Below, piece by piece: positions 45,958-59,800 of a DNA stretch of 64,000 bases. Positions within the stretch are counted from its first letter, which is position 1. The number at the start of each line of letters is the position of its first letter. A model generated the notes under the pieces. That model saw only the letters and a program-made list of their open reading frames with translations. It was not told the origin of the DNA and made no database searches. The position numbers and the translations under genes were made by a program. Source of the stretch: Lateolabrax maculatus (lineage: Eukaryota > Chordata > Actinopteri > Acropomatiformes > Lateolabracidae); assembly GCA_031216445.1 (NCBI GenBank), contig CM062219.1, positions 21,126,501 through 21,190,500 of the forward strand, given 5' to 3'.

Positions 45958-48420
45958 GTTCAAAGGAACAGTATAAAGCTTTATATCTCTATTTACACTC
46001 CAATATAATTATTTAAATAACCACCAGAATCAGAATTGTGTTAAACAAAATAAAAACATTTGCAATGAAAGTATGTAAAATATATAAGAATATGTAAAAT
46101 ATGTGTTTTTTAAAATGAAAGGAATTATCAGAACTATTGATTATTTGACAAATCATGGCATTACAGCGTACAGTATTATTTATCGATGTATACAGTTATA
46201 GCTTGACTTGTCTGATTTTTTTTTTTTTTACTTTTTACTTTATTTGGACATGTGTCAGGCCTACATATTAAACATAATTGAATTTGTACTTGAAAAGTGT
46301 CCTAATAATCTGGCATAGGTGAGCAGATGTAAGAGGGTGGTATGTGGCATTGTTAAGTATTTACTCAGTTAAGAATTTCTGAAATCTATTCGCCCACATC
46401 TGTGTAGACATCATATCCCTCTGCAGTCAAAAAATCTGTTTACTTTGTAATTAAGTTTGCATTTAATGTTGCATGTTGACAATTTGTGTCAGAAATTAAG
46501 CCTAAATTCTTGGTATATACAACGTTTTACTAAATTACATTAAAATGATTTGAGTTAGTTGAATTTTATCAGATGATCAAAAGCTGTGATAAGTTCCTGT
46601 GCACAGAGGAGGATAATAAACTGTACATTAATAACTCAATAATGAACTCAACATTCCACAATTAATAGAAGAATAAATCAAACGAAGCTCTGACAGGGTG
46701 ACTGATGACCATAAATTACATTATCCATTAAGTAAAGAGCCTGTGGTGTTGTTGAAACTGATCTGAAAGGAAGTTGAAAGACCAAGCGATGACTAACAAA
46801 AGAGATATTTTGGTTCAGAGAACAAGGAACTTGATTGTATGGATTACTTGAAGAGGAGGCTCTATAATCCAAAAAGACAACTTTGTAAAGCAAAAGGCTG
46901 GTTGCTTAAATGGTACAAGAGGGGCTGTGGATCAGTGATTTATTTGCAGAAAACTACTTTCTTATTTACTTTGTAATATTGATACATTGTGTTAACTTAC
47001 ATCAAGAGGCCTATAATGTTGCTTAGGTTACTAATTAACACATACAACAGACTTTTGGACAGGTGGAAGAGGAGTTGATGAAATTCATTTGGACCATTTA
47101 TTTTCTTAAACAGCATAAAGTGGCGAATAAAAGGGAATGGCAAAGAAAACATTATTTGAAAGTTAGAGAGTTGATGAGTCGATGTTGATGAATTTTTGTA
47201 ATCTGGTGTTCAGAAGTACAATGCTAAATCTGTTGAGTACTCTTTTAACATTTTAAAGCTTCCAAAGACAATGCTATCCTGAAACTAGTATTTAATAATT
47301 TATTGAGACGAGAAGATATCAATCAATATCGATAAATGTTGCTCTCAGTGTTATGTGGGCTTGATTCTGAGACTGTCTGCTTTGGAAAGTCACAGAAATT
47401 GTCAGACGCAATAGTCCCAATTCAGATATCGGAAAGGTGTGTGGGGGAGGTTGTTTCAGACGGTGTTAGATGATCTGTCAAACACTTTGTTAGCACATAC
47501 AGGCGCATTAGTGAGTTGAGGGTTTGAAGTGGTTGAAAAGATGCCAACAGTAGGTGCCTTGTGTTAGATTTTAATATGCACAGAAAGCCCTGATCTTTCC
47601 TAGAGTAATTAAAAGAGTTGTATGCTAACCTAGCAACCAGCAGAGACAGTTACCCAGTTACCTAGGACGCACCACTCTTTTTGTCATTCAAAAAACCCAT
47701 TTTGTCATTCAGAAAGTTGAGGAGTCATTCCTAGAGGACCTCTGTGTGCAAAGTGCTGCAGCCTGACCTTGTATGGCCTCCACAGCACCATGTGATTCTC
47801 TTTACATATTTGCTTTGTGTCACCTTTGTGCCCACTGGGAGACAGAAACATAATGTTTGTGACACAGGCTTTATTTGTCCCCATCAGATGCAACAATATT
47901 GTGCTCATATAGCAGGTTTGTTCAACATAAGTGTTGACACCAGGACATCGCAGTAGGTTTTACATGGAACGATGCAACAGGGACATAATGCATTAGGACA
48001 TAAATGAAGATATGACTGCTTGACTTTGACGTACTTCTGGTTGGAGATAGTGGTTTGATGAAGATGCAGTTGCAACAATGTTGGAGAAAGGTCTAAAAAG
48101 ATGGCAGAAGACGAAGATCAGTGGAGATTGATGGAGGGAGGAGAGTGTGAAATTTACACCTTTTAAGAGTGTTTCAACCACAGCAACTTTCCCAGGGGAC
48201 CAAGAACATTTTGGAGAACTCAGGAACTAAATCTGTGGAAACCTTCAGGAACTTTAGAGGTCTTCAGGGCTGACTGTCATTGATTTGTCAAACACAGGCG
48301 AGCACAGCAAGCTAGAGAGTGAATGAGACAGAGGGAGTGGTGATAAGACAACAAAGCGAGTGACTTTACTTTCATGCCAGTTATGTTTCTAAAGCAAAAA
48401 TAAATAAGCATGTGTCCTTT

Positions 48421-48930
48421 TCATTCATTCATTACATCAAACTTAAACATCAGTCACGCCACAGTAAAAACAAAATACAGTGGGATGACTTTTGTTTCTA
48501 ATGCGTAAAAACTGCAATACAATTGCTGATGTTTTATAATCCGTCATGGGTCTGATTTGCCTTATCTTCACGGCTCTTCAGATGTGCCGGAAACACAAAC
48601 AGGCAGTGCTCCAAAGGGACTTTTAGTTCTTAGTTTAGTTCCTGAGATTAGTAATTCTGGTTCCATAGTTCCTGGAACTTTTGGATTGAAAAGGGGCTGT
48701 CATCAGATCTACTGTGGAGACGCTGTAATGTTCTGTTTTTTTCAGTCTCCCTTTCCATGCCTCCTTTTTATTCATTCATTACATGCAACTCAAACAGTCA
48801 CTCCACAGTAAATACATAGGACAACACATGACAACGGTTCTTCAGATGCGTTGGAAAGGTAAATGGGAATGTGTAAAAGGGACATTCAGTTTCTAGTTTA
48901 GTTGCTGTGGTTCAAAAAGGGCTATTTGGT
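48421..48930 (+). repeat. pair of diverged direct repeats
   Basis: Two copies in the same order share ttcattcattacat, cagtcac.ccacagtaaa, cttcagatg.g..ggaaa and an agtttagtt block: about 48421-48700 and 48771-48930, the second with an internal deletion. Confidence 0.5.
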
Positions 48931-49904
48931 TGTCCATCAGCCTTTTATTAGCTTTGATTGTCAAACTAAACTCACTGTGTTGGTGGGATGTGTGTGTAAA
49001 GCAACTGAAATACTAGAATTGAATGGATAATGATGGAAAACGAGTCCTGACATACCAGGGCAGAAAACATTGAGTTTACTTTGAAGAGAAATACAGAATT
49101 CAGGAGGCAGGAAGCTGAAGTAAAACACCCTCTGTTTTGTCTGGTGGATGGATGTAGGTAATAGGTGTGGGTACAGGTTAACTGGGTGACATAACCCTGT
49201 AAATTGTGTGTATTTTCTGCTTATTGCTATTTTAATAGATTTTTGATCACGGTTGATCTTAATGTTCTTATTGTTGTGCTGGTAGTGTAATCTCTCATAT
49301 CTGTCTAACTGCATTGGACTTGTGACTAATTGTCCATTGCAGGGGGCTGAAGTCTATACCAGCATTCTTTGGGCAGGAGGCTGGGTACACCGTGCACTAC
49401 CAGTCTGTTCCATATTCACACTCACAGTTACACCTACAGGCAACGAAGAGTTTAGAAAATTTAGAATTTTCTTCTGTCTGAATCTCCTTCTTACTACTTT
49501 TTTCATGGTGACAGAGGAAGGGGAAACAGCTGTGTGCTTTCAAGTTGACATAGTGTCTCAGATTCGAGTCAATAGCACAGGGTCAACAGAAATGAAAAGT
49601 CATAAGCTGCATCTCCGGGAAGCACCTCTCAGGTTCTGGCTTTCAGTTTTTTCCTGGTATTATTCTGAATGTGGAAAAAGGGACGGGAAGTCTAACCAGA
49701 AAACCTCTCTGGAATTTAAAAATCTCATAAAATTAGAAAGACTGGAGTTCAGATAGACATTAAGGATCGAGGACAGACCATTCAAAATAATTGCCTAACA
49801 AAGAAATGTGCAGAATATAATAAAAAAATACACAGTATATAAATCATCAAAACCTTATGAGACCTAAAAGCAGGTACCCAAAATAAAGTTTCCCTGTGTA
49901 ACCA

Positions 49905-50105
49905 GTAGCTCTGTGGAGCAATGCTTTCACAAGAGGGCTCCTGTTTGGTTTGTGTCATGCACACGCATACGCACGAGAACACACATGCACTAACGCAAGC
50001 ACATGGGTGACACAATTCTAAAGATACGCAGCAATATGCAGCAAGTAAAGGCAAGGCATTTGCAAATGTTTGTTTACAAGAAAACTCCACAGGGTACCTT
50101 TTTAA
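49905..50105. mobile_element. second copy of the 13552-13919 MITE-like family
   Basis: Shares ctctgtggagcaatg-like left sequence and the right end tttgtttacaagaaaactcc then acagggtaccttt. Shorter than the first copy, with a poorly kept left end. Confidence 0.55.
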
Positions 50106-53087
50106 GAAAGCCTTCACTATTCCAGGGCTGAACATACTGTATGTAACAACATCAGAGGTAGATGAAAGGACCCGAGTATCGTTCATGATTATACTGGCAC
50201 AAATGTGTTGTGTGTATCAGTTCTGCTTATGGCCCTAAACACTAAACACCTGTCAGCTGTGTTCGGGCAGGGAGAGATCTAAAACATGTGGGACAAGGGG
50301 TCCTCCAGGAGAGGTTTGGGAAATGCTGCTGTACAGTGGTTGATGTCTTGCGGTCTCCGAGGACAAGTGTGTCACCTTCCAGCGCTAGTAGCACCTCACT
50401 AGCACCTCCAGTAAAGCCAGCACATTGTTCTTGTTGGCAATAAAGGGAAAGCTGACTAAAGAGAAAACTGAGGGGTGTCACAGAGCAGTAACGGCATTTG
50501 TGGTCCAATAAGGCTACTTTTGTTATAAAAACATTAGACCTTTTATTGTTTTTTACCATTTTGGAATCAAAATGAATCGATAAAATTCAAATGATGAACC
50601 CAACTCTATTCAGTATATTTAAAGTACTGTGACGGCATGGCTACATACAGCAGCTACAGACATGGCTGAATGTGAATGTAACATTGCTGTTGGTGTAGGA
50701 GCCAGTTTAAAACACGGAAAAAATTTGTGTGGAATTGGTTTGCTAACATTTATTAACCCCCAGAGAGAAAGAGCAGAGTCGCATCAGCATCTGACTCAGC
50801 TCCAGCGACAACATTTGGTCTATCATGACATAGTACGTTCACAGTTCATCCCAATATCACGCAAAAATAAAACTTAAGAGTTTTTTACGGGTTGGGTAGG
50901 GTAGAGGCTAACTGTGCGGTGAGGTGGAGATGTGTAAGGGAAAACGTCACCGTACAGTCAGAGGAGAGCAGACGGCTGCCGTTCAAACAGTATGCTGAAG
51001 CAAATGTTGAACACGTTTTACCCGAATACGTCTGCACTGAGCTGAAATCAGTTTGCAGGTGGGTATTGATCAGCTGCACTCAGTTGACTACCGACAGTAC
51101 AGCGGGTCTGTTTACATCAGTGACTGTTGGCAGAGAGTTATTTTAAATCAGAGCACAGACTCACAGCTCTGCCTCCGTCTGCTCCTCCAAAACATCCTGC
51201 AAGGCCACCATCTGTCACACAGACTGAGCTCTTCGCATCTGAATACACAGCTGAAAATAGATTATTACAAATATTTTGTAATAATTATATTGTAGTTCTG
51301 TAGACCATATCGTCAAAAATATTGCTACTATGAAACTATCTTGCAATATTGTGATATTATTTTAAGGCCATATCGCCAATCCCTACTGCCTATTTTCACA
51401 CCTGCATGCACCTGCACAAGTTCCAAAATCTGTCAGATTTATGTATCACCCCCATGTCACCATCAGATAGAGGGTCTCAGGTGCTGTTAGACAATCAGAC
51501 AAGTACTTTGTTTGTAGAATACAGAGACCTTAATTACACCAGTAGTTTCTTTCTACAACAGGAACATTTCCAAGGAACCAGGAACCATTTTAGGAACTTG
51601 GGATCCTTGCCTATGTTTGGACCAGAGGTACCAGGGTCTAAATTAAGTTCCTCTGCCAGAGTTGCTGGTACAAAACAACTCTGCTTTAGGAGTAGTTATT
51701 TCTGATTTCTTAATTTGTCTAGTGCTTTTGTTTATGACCAAATACCAGTGTCGTGTTTATTGCTAATTACCAAATTTAAAACTGCGATGGTGAACATGGT
51801 ATAAGCATTATATCTGCTTAGTGCAGCCTGTTAGCATTGTCAGCGAACATACAAAGTACGGTGATGAGTGAGGGCTTTACTATGAGTGATAATGCTCCAT
51901 GATACTGTATCTAAAGAGAAGGTGCATGTACAGATGGGCAGATGAGCTCGCCAGGAGTCACAGTTTAAAACAAGCCTAGGTAAGGTAACGGAAAGCCAGG
52001 CTTGTTTCTAAACTGAAAACATAAATTTCAGTTTCATTTTTCATAGGTTGGATTTCATGAGTTGCTGAACATGAAACTTAAATGAAAGAGTCAAGTCACG
52101 AGTTACTGTAAAATTCCTCTTGCTCAGGCTGGTTTTAAAACCATATTCACGGAGAGAAATCAAAACTGAGCCCTGTTCTAAAATATAGTTTACAGTTTTG
52201 AACTGGCCCATGAGGCCGGGGCAACATACTGCAGACCTGTTGTACAGTCATGTAGGTCTAAGTTGAGAGATTTCAAAGCCTTGGATGCCAAGAACAGCAC
52301 AGTCCTCATTACCACAGTTAAGAGCAGCCTGACATGTGTATGTAGCACAGATCTGTTCCTGTGATGAAACCCAAGTCATGGCATGAGGCCCAGTTGGCAT
52401 TACTAACATTTTAATGGTTAGTCGAGCTGTGTAAGTTAATGTGAGCGCAAGTTAGCACATGTACACTAAAGCTGACTCATCTGAGATTTGGGGGGGGGGG
52501 CTGTAGAATAATGTTTGTAATGTTTTAGGATAGGGAGCAAGTTTCAACATGATCCAGCTTAGACATTTTTGGAGGTATTTGTGGTCAAAACAAGCTATTG
52601 ATACTTCAGTACTTGGCAATGGTAAATCCAGGGAACCACAGTTGTAGTGATGATGTTGGTAGAGGAGGGACAAGATCACGCTCAGATGACTCAGCTAGTC
52701 ACAAGAAAAGCCGAGAGGTTGCAAATACAAAGAAGTGGCTACTCACTGTGACTTACTTTCAGTGATGCACTAGTTTGGAAATGGCATTCTCACTTCAGCT
52801 TAAAAGAGAGCAAAGTTTTATGAGGGCTAAACAAGTATAGTTTCACCTCAGAATGGCGCTACAGAACTAGTTGTTGAATTACTCAATTCAGTGGGGGTTT
52901 GCCCTGTGGTGAATTCCCTGGATATTTCCCAAGCACATTCCGCACATATGAATGCAAGGTGGTAGCTAACAGGCGGACTGCCACAGAAATACAAGAAATC
53001 TCAGTACAGAAATGTCAAAGAGTACAACCAATAAATCAGCAGGGCCAACAGATCACAGATACACTGGTTTCTGTGTGTATGTCAACT

Positions 53088-53180
53088 AATAAGTAACAAG
53101 AAATGTCACCAGAGTAATGGGAGGAGTACCAAAGATGTGATTGAGGTCATTTAGAAACAGTGTCTCCATAACATAGTATA
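53088..53180 (-). repeat. inverted repeat arm (pairs with 55500-55594)
   Basis: Its reverse complement reads atggagacactgtttctaaa..atgacctc and aatcacatctttgg, then attactctggtga, aligning over about 90 nt with 55500-55594. Confidence 0.75.
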
Positions 53181-53569
53181 TCCACAAGAGAGTTCTGAAG
53201 TTCATTTTTACACTGTAAAAGTCCTGCCCACTACACAGTTTGGTCAAAAATGTTCTCAAAACTCCAGTATTGGAGGATTTGATTGCTGTATGCATATTGG
53301 AAGCTTGGAAGTAGGTTGAACAGCAACAAGGTAGGTGGGCAAAGTCATTTAGGTGGCTCTGTGGTGGGTCAGGGAGGTCACCAAAACATTTCTTATCCTG
53401 TGGGGTCATGATGATGACACATGGTAAACAGGCCAGTAGTTATCTGGACCGAAGTGCTGGACATACACACGATGACCACGATCCTGAAACACCTTGTCCT
53501 AAAGGAGCCACTGCTCTAGTTACATCTTTTACAGCATTTTAGCTTCACCAGCAGCATGGCTCTAGGGAT

Positions 53570-53900
53570 ATCAATTTCTGTGGATCTGTCTCATCCACAT
53601 CAAGGTATATGATGGGATGATATAAGATTAAATGTTCTTTCCTCTGTGAAGATGACATTTGTGGCTAACTTAAATTTGTACTGCTGGTTTATGAATACCT
53701 ACTAAACTAATGGGATTCCCATCAGTCTCATCTGTACTTTGTGTGCAAATTAACACATTTTAGCATGCTAACATGCTAAACCAAGATGGTGAACATTATG
53801 CCTGCTTCACATCAGCATGTTAACTTGCTGAAGTTAGCACTGCTGTGCTGAAGTGCAGCCTCACACAGCAGCTAGCAAGGCTGTAGACTCTTCTTGTTTT
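53570..53900. repeat. copy of an abundant percomorph repeat
   Basis: Contains agcatgctaacatgctaaac, agatggtgaacattatgcct and ctagcaaggctgtagactct, a wording found very often in perch-like fish DNA. Supports the teleost assignment. Confidence 0.55.
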
Positions 53901-54657
53901 GACATAACTGCAGTAACATGCACAGCTCCAAACAACATTTGATTAGACTCAGTGGCAACATTATTACTTTTATGGCCATAACTCAGTTATGGTGACTGTT
54001 TATATTTTTTTGTTAAGTTCCTCACAGGATTTTGGTTTTCTCCCAAACTCAACACTTGCTGTCTTTTATCTTGTATGTTTTGACCTCAATCTGGATCCTG
54101 ATTCAGAGAACACATGTAAACAGCTGTGCAGCCTGAGCGGATGTGTGCACTCTGAGAAATTAATGGTTATGTTTTGATACCGTCTCACATGCTAGATATC
54201 TGTGCTGTTCTGGCTGGGATATTCTGATAATAGTGGCACAGCCAATAAGATCTCTGTTCTGCCCATTTCATTTAATAATACAACCATTTAAGAAGATTTC
54301 CTGTTGCAGCAAGTCATATTTTGCAAATGTCAGAACATGCATATTCCTTTACCCCATTACCCCCACACACAGTTTCCATGTGCACAGTCATCATGAAAGT
54401 TTAAGAAGCATGAAAGCAGGAGACACTGACGATCCATTAAGTGACACAGAGAGCACTGAGGTATCACTGGTGTTTCCTGCTGTAAGTCATGTTGGCCACA
54501 TGCAGCCTGTTGTCTTTCCAGCAGGTCACCTTGCTTTCATACTTTATCCCTAACCTGACTCTTATTGCTTGAGTTGTAGATTTTGTGTTTTTATGCTCTG
54601 TAAATTAAATGTGGTGAATAAGTCTCAAGATCTCAACATTTATCTTCTTTGTTACAG

Positions 54658-56797
54658 TAGTGGGCGGGTGTGATGCCACCATGGAGGCACAGAACAACAA
54701 CCAGCCCACCTTAGACAACCACAACAATCTCTACAAGATACCTGGTCAGGAGGATCAGGTAGGACATCTAACCTATCTGTCATTAGACAGGTTCAACGGA
54801 CTCCTAATAGAGAAAAAGCTGAATGTTATATGTTCTAAATTTTCATAACAGCAGTTAGCTCCCCCCACTGTAAACTGACAATCTAATGTTATGGCATAAA
54901 CATGTTTTATAATTCATGACATTTTTAAACCTTTTTAATATGAATATAATGATATGTTCTTGTACAGAAAAACTTGCTAAGCTTTAAGTACTGCTGCACT
55001 CTGGCAAACTTCCGGATTGAGAAGAAGATTGGTCGGGGCCAGTTCAGCGAGGTCTACAAAGCCACGTACCTGCTGGAGGGACAGCTGGTTGCACTCAAGA
55101 AAGTCCAGGTACAATGCTCAGCAGTGTGTCTGACACTGCTTCAGGACTACTCTTTTCCTTTGTCTCCTAATTGGCAGACACATTATTTTCAGTCTTTTTA
55201 AACTCTCAAATAATGATTTTGATATTAGCATCAGTCAGGCTCTAGTAAAGTCCACTTAATAATAATAATTCAGATTACAGCCTGACGATTCTGGAGTTTT
55301 TAAGTTGATACTTGTATTTAAAAGTTTTAGAAATCCAATTACATCTGGTAATCTGATAGATCTGCCACTATATTAGTTTTTGTTTTTACATAAATACATA
55401 ACATTAAAAATAAATTATGAAAATCCCTTAAATGTAGTTATTAAAGAATTGTGACCGAGATACATACTGAGTGGAACATGACAGTACTCTCTGGTTGACA
55501 AGCTATGAAATGGAGACAATGTTTCTAAATAATCTCAAACACATCTTTGGCATTTCTTTCATTACTCTGGTGATACTTCTTGTTACTTATTGTATGATTG
55601 TATTATATATATACTCAGATACCGATATATCTGTGATCTGTTGGGCTCTAGTTCAGATCATTTTTGGCAACCACCTTTAAGTCCCTTTTGACCACTAGAA
55701 GGACTTTGGAGTTTTATTTTTTTGTTTTAAGTTAAAGAATAAATTAATATTTACTTATTGTCACTGCAGATCTTTGAGATGATGGATGCCAAGGCTCGTC
55801 AGGACTGCATCAAAGAGATAGATCTACTGAAGGTAAAGCTGATCAACCAAAATACATTTTTGAAAGGTTTTCCCGCATTGTTTTTTGTGAAAAACAGGAG
55901 GACAAGGACAAAAGTTCAGCCAACATTTGAATGCTTATTTGATACTTGTTTAAAACACGTCCACCGGTACAGATAATTTGATGCATTCGCCCATGTTATC
56001 ACTTTGGGATCTGTCGTACTTGTTCTTGATTGCCGGAGGCTACTGAAAGGAACATGGAAACAACCATTTTTCTCCTCTTTGTCCTCTGCAGCAGCTGAAT
56101 CACCCCAATATCATCAAATACCTAGACTCCTTTATTGAAGACAATGAGCTCAACATTGTTCTGGAGCTGGCGGACGCTGGAGATCTGTCCCAGATGATAA
56201 AGGTCAGGAATTACCACAAAGTGCTCTTAGACTCACTCAAATGAAACAAGTACACAGATACTGTATGCAGACAAGTGGTCCAAACTCAGCAGATGTTACG
56301 TCCAGGAATGAAAATACTTGTTAGATAAGTTGATTACTGCTGTGTAAACATTAGGGTTGAATATCAGAAAGTGAAATCCCAGTACTTTTTACTTTTTACC
56401 CAGGAATTTTCCCCAAAATCTACTCCCTTTTACCAATATCCATACTTAGGATACTACTCCTGTTAGTGTGAGATAAGAGCAATCCTCTGCCTTGAACCAC
56501 TTGACCCAGTTCTCCCATGTTTGCCTGATTATGCTACATGCAGCACCTTTCAGATAAGCATTGTGACTGTTTATGGACTAACAATCCTTCCTTGTATCTG
56601 TTTAGTACTTCAAAAAAAAGAGGCGACTCATCCCAGAGAGGACTATATGGAAATACTTTGTGCAACTCTGCAGCGCCCTGGAGCACATGCATTCACGCAG
56701 AGTCATGCACCGCGGTAAACAGCCGTACACCTCGCACACTTTATACTGTTTTTACAGTGTTTTTACAGTGTTTTGCATTCTTATTTTTATTTCCTCT

Positions 56798-56855
<58 letters not shown>

Positions 56856-59800
56856 CAGATATCAAGCCAGCCAACGTGTTTATAACAGCCACGGGGGAGG
56901 TGAAGCTGGGTGACCTGGGATTAGGCCGCTTCTTCAGTTCTAAAACCACAGCAGCACACTCCCTAGGTAAAGCACATACACACATATACAGTGGGTACGG
57001 AAAGTATTCAGACCCCTTTAAATTTTTCACTCTTTGTTTCATTGCAGCCATTTGCTAAAATCAAAAAAGTTAATTTTATTTCTCATTAATGTACACTCAG
57101 CACCCCATCTTGACAGAAAAAAACCCAGAAAAGTAGAATTTTTTGCAAATTTATTAAAAAAAAAAAAAACTGAAATATCACATGGTCATAAGTATTCAGA
57201 CCCTTTGCTCAGTATTGAGTAGAAGCACCCTTTTGAGCTAGTACAGCCATGAGTCTTCTTGGGAATGATGCAACAAGTTTTCAAAACTGGATTTGGGGAT
57301 CCTCTGCCATTCTTCCTTGCAGATCCTCTCCAGTTCCGTCAGGTTGGATGGTGAACGTTGGTGGACAACCATTTTCAGGTCTCTCCAGAGATGCTCAATT
57401 GGGTTTAGATCAGGGCTCTGGCTGGGCCAGTCAAGAATGGTCACAGAGTTGTTCCGAAGCCACTCCTTTGTTATTTTAGCTGTGTGCTTAGGGTCATTGT
57501 CCTGTTGGAAGGTGAACCTTCGGCCCAGTCTGAGGTCCTGAGCACTCTGGAAGAGGTTTTCTTCCAGGATATCTCTGTACTTGGCCGCATTCATCTTTCC
57601 TTCAATTGCAACCAGTCGTCCTGTTGTATTGGGCAGGTGATGAGCAGTGCCTGGTTTTCTCCACACATACCGCTTAGAATTAACGCCAAAAAGTTCAATC
57701 TTCGTCTCATCAGACCAGAGAATCTTATTTCTCATAGTCTGGGAGTCCTTCATGTGTTTTTTGGCAAACTCTATGCGGGCTTTCACATGTCTTGCACTGA
57801 GGAGAGGCTTCCGTCGGGCCACTCTGCCATAAAGCCCCGACTGGTGGAGGGCTGCAGTGATAGTTGACTTTGTGGAACTTTCTCCCATCTCCCTACTGCA
57901 TCTCTGGAGCTCAGCCACAGTGATCTTTGGGTTCTTCTTTACCTCTCTCACCAAGGCTCTTCTCCCACGATTGCTCAGTTTGGCTGGACGGCCAGGTCTA
58001 GGAAGAGTTCTGGTCGTCCCAAACTTCTTCCATTTAAGGATTATGGAGGCCACTGTGCTCTTAGGAACCTTGAGTGCTGCAGAAATTCTTTTGTAACCTT
58101 GGCCAGATCTGTGCCTTGCCACAATTCTGTCTCTGAGCTCCTTGGGTAGTTCCTTCGACCTCATGATTCTCATTTGCTCTGACATGCACTGTGAGCTGTA
58201 AGGTCTTATATAGACAGGTGTGTGCCTTTCCTAATCAAGTCCAATCAGTTTATTTAAACATAGCTGGACTCCAATGAAGGAGTAGAACCATCTCAAGGAG
58301 GATCAGAAGAAATAGACAGCATGTGAGTTAAATATGAGTGTCACAGCAAAGGGTCTGAATACTTATGACCATGTGATATTTCACTTTTTCTTTTTTAATA
58401 CATTTGCAAAAATTTCTACATTTCTGTTTTTTTCTGTCAAGATGGGGTGCTGAGTGTACATTAATGAGAAATAAAATTAACTTTTTTGATTTTAGCAAAC
58501 GGCTGCAATGAAACAAAGAGTGAAAAATGTAAAGAGGTCTGAATACTTTCCGTAACCACTGTATATGCAGAACACACATACATACACGTTACTGTTGTTC
58601 TTTTATATTAGCAGTTCATGCAACTCAAAAGATGACTCCGCTATGTAATATTTTACCGATAAGTGCTGATTCAAGAAGTGAAAGAACTATTTAAAGCTAA
58701 TGGTATATAAAATGTGATCAATGATATGTCAGGTGTTCATTTTATGTGCGAGTGCATTAAGGCAATGATCAGTAAGAGTTGATTCATTGAGGGTTTATAT
58801 GTACTTCCTTGTCACAATAAGGTAACACTCTTTCCACTTCTAACATACGTTTATTAAACTTTTGCACATAATGATGATTTTTTTGTTTGTTACTCTCTCT
58901 GTCAGTGGGGACACCTTACTACATGTCACCAGAGAGGATCCATGAGAACGGTTATAATTTTAAGTCCGATATCTGGTCCTTGGGATGTCTTCTGTATGAG
59001 GTAAGCTCACACACACTTTGACCCTGTGAATGATTCAGCTATGTAATAACTTCCCCTGCTTTGGCTGAGCAGCCTTTATGGCTTCATTAAGATCACTAGT
59101 GAAGTGGTCAGAATACATATTAGCTGTTGGGCTATCAGCACGTCTTATCCTTGTTTTTGGTCTTTAAAACTAATAGAGAAAGGAAACGAGTGGGTGGTGG
59201 GGGGGCAACATCCTGTGTGAAAGGAAGCAGAGGGCTTTCAATGGAAAAAATATTTCTACAAAAAATAAAACAAAATTGTTAAAGCTTAATGGCATCCGTT
59301 TGGAAATGCCCACCTCTACACTGACTTTAGTCCAACTGAAATTGCATGTAATCATCCCTGTTTTGCACTTCAGCATCTGTGTTTGATTGACAGCAGCCGG
59401 AGGGGCGTGTCCCCCCGTGCCTATGATAGAACCCTGACAGTACTGCTGTATGCAAGATTTGGTTAGCTGTATTGTTAAATAAGGTCTCCAGCTATGTAGA
59501 CGGATACTAAACGATATTCTGAGTAAGTAATGCAAAACCAGTGGGCGCCTTTATGAAACCAAAAACATAAAAATATATAAAAAAAACCCAGGCCAAGTGG
59601 TTTACAGAGCAGATATGCGTGTTGCAGCAGACATAAGTAATTCAATTTCATTTCAGTTGGTTACGCTGTGAACACAATAACCCCTATTCTTAGTCATATT
59701 TCCTTGTATTTGGTTGGAATGCTGAGCCATTGTCTAGACAGTCATCTCCAGAGACAATGGTTTCACAGTTTGTTCTCTGTGCATGTGAGAGGTTTTGACA

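Larger units (their letters stand above)
43293..54657 (+). other. nek6: long upstream intron of nek6 (probable), repeat-rich
   Basis: No exon could be supported. Repeats seen: a degraded element starting gagcccgaccaatatacc (about 44687-45095), the retroelement tail (45843-45957), a diverged pair of direct repeats (48421-48700 and 48771-48930), a MITE-like copy (about 49905-50105), a repeat ending ggccatatcgccaatcc (about 50600-51390), copies of an abundant percomorph repeat (about 51760-51860 and 53570-53900), and an inverted repeat arm (53088-53180). Confidence 0.5.

Noticed and set aside
49322..49756. 144-codon open frame on the + strand in the long nek6 intron
   Set aside because: No recognisable domain, signal peptide or biased codon use, and no exon-like splice sites; it lies among repeats.
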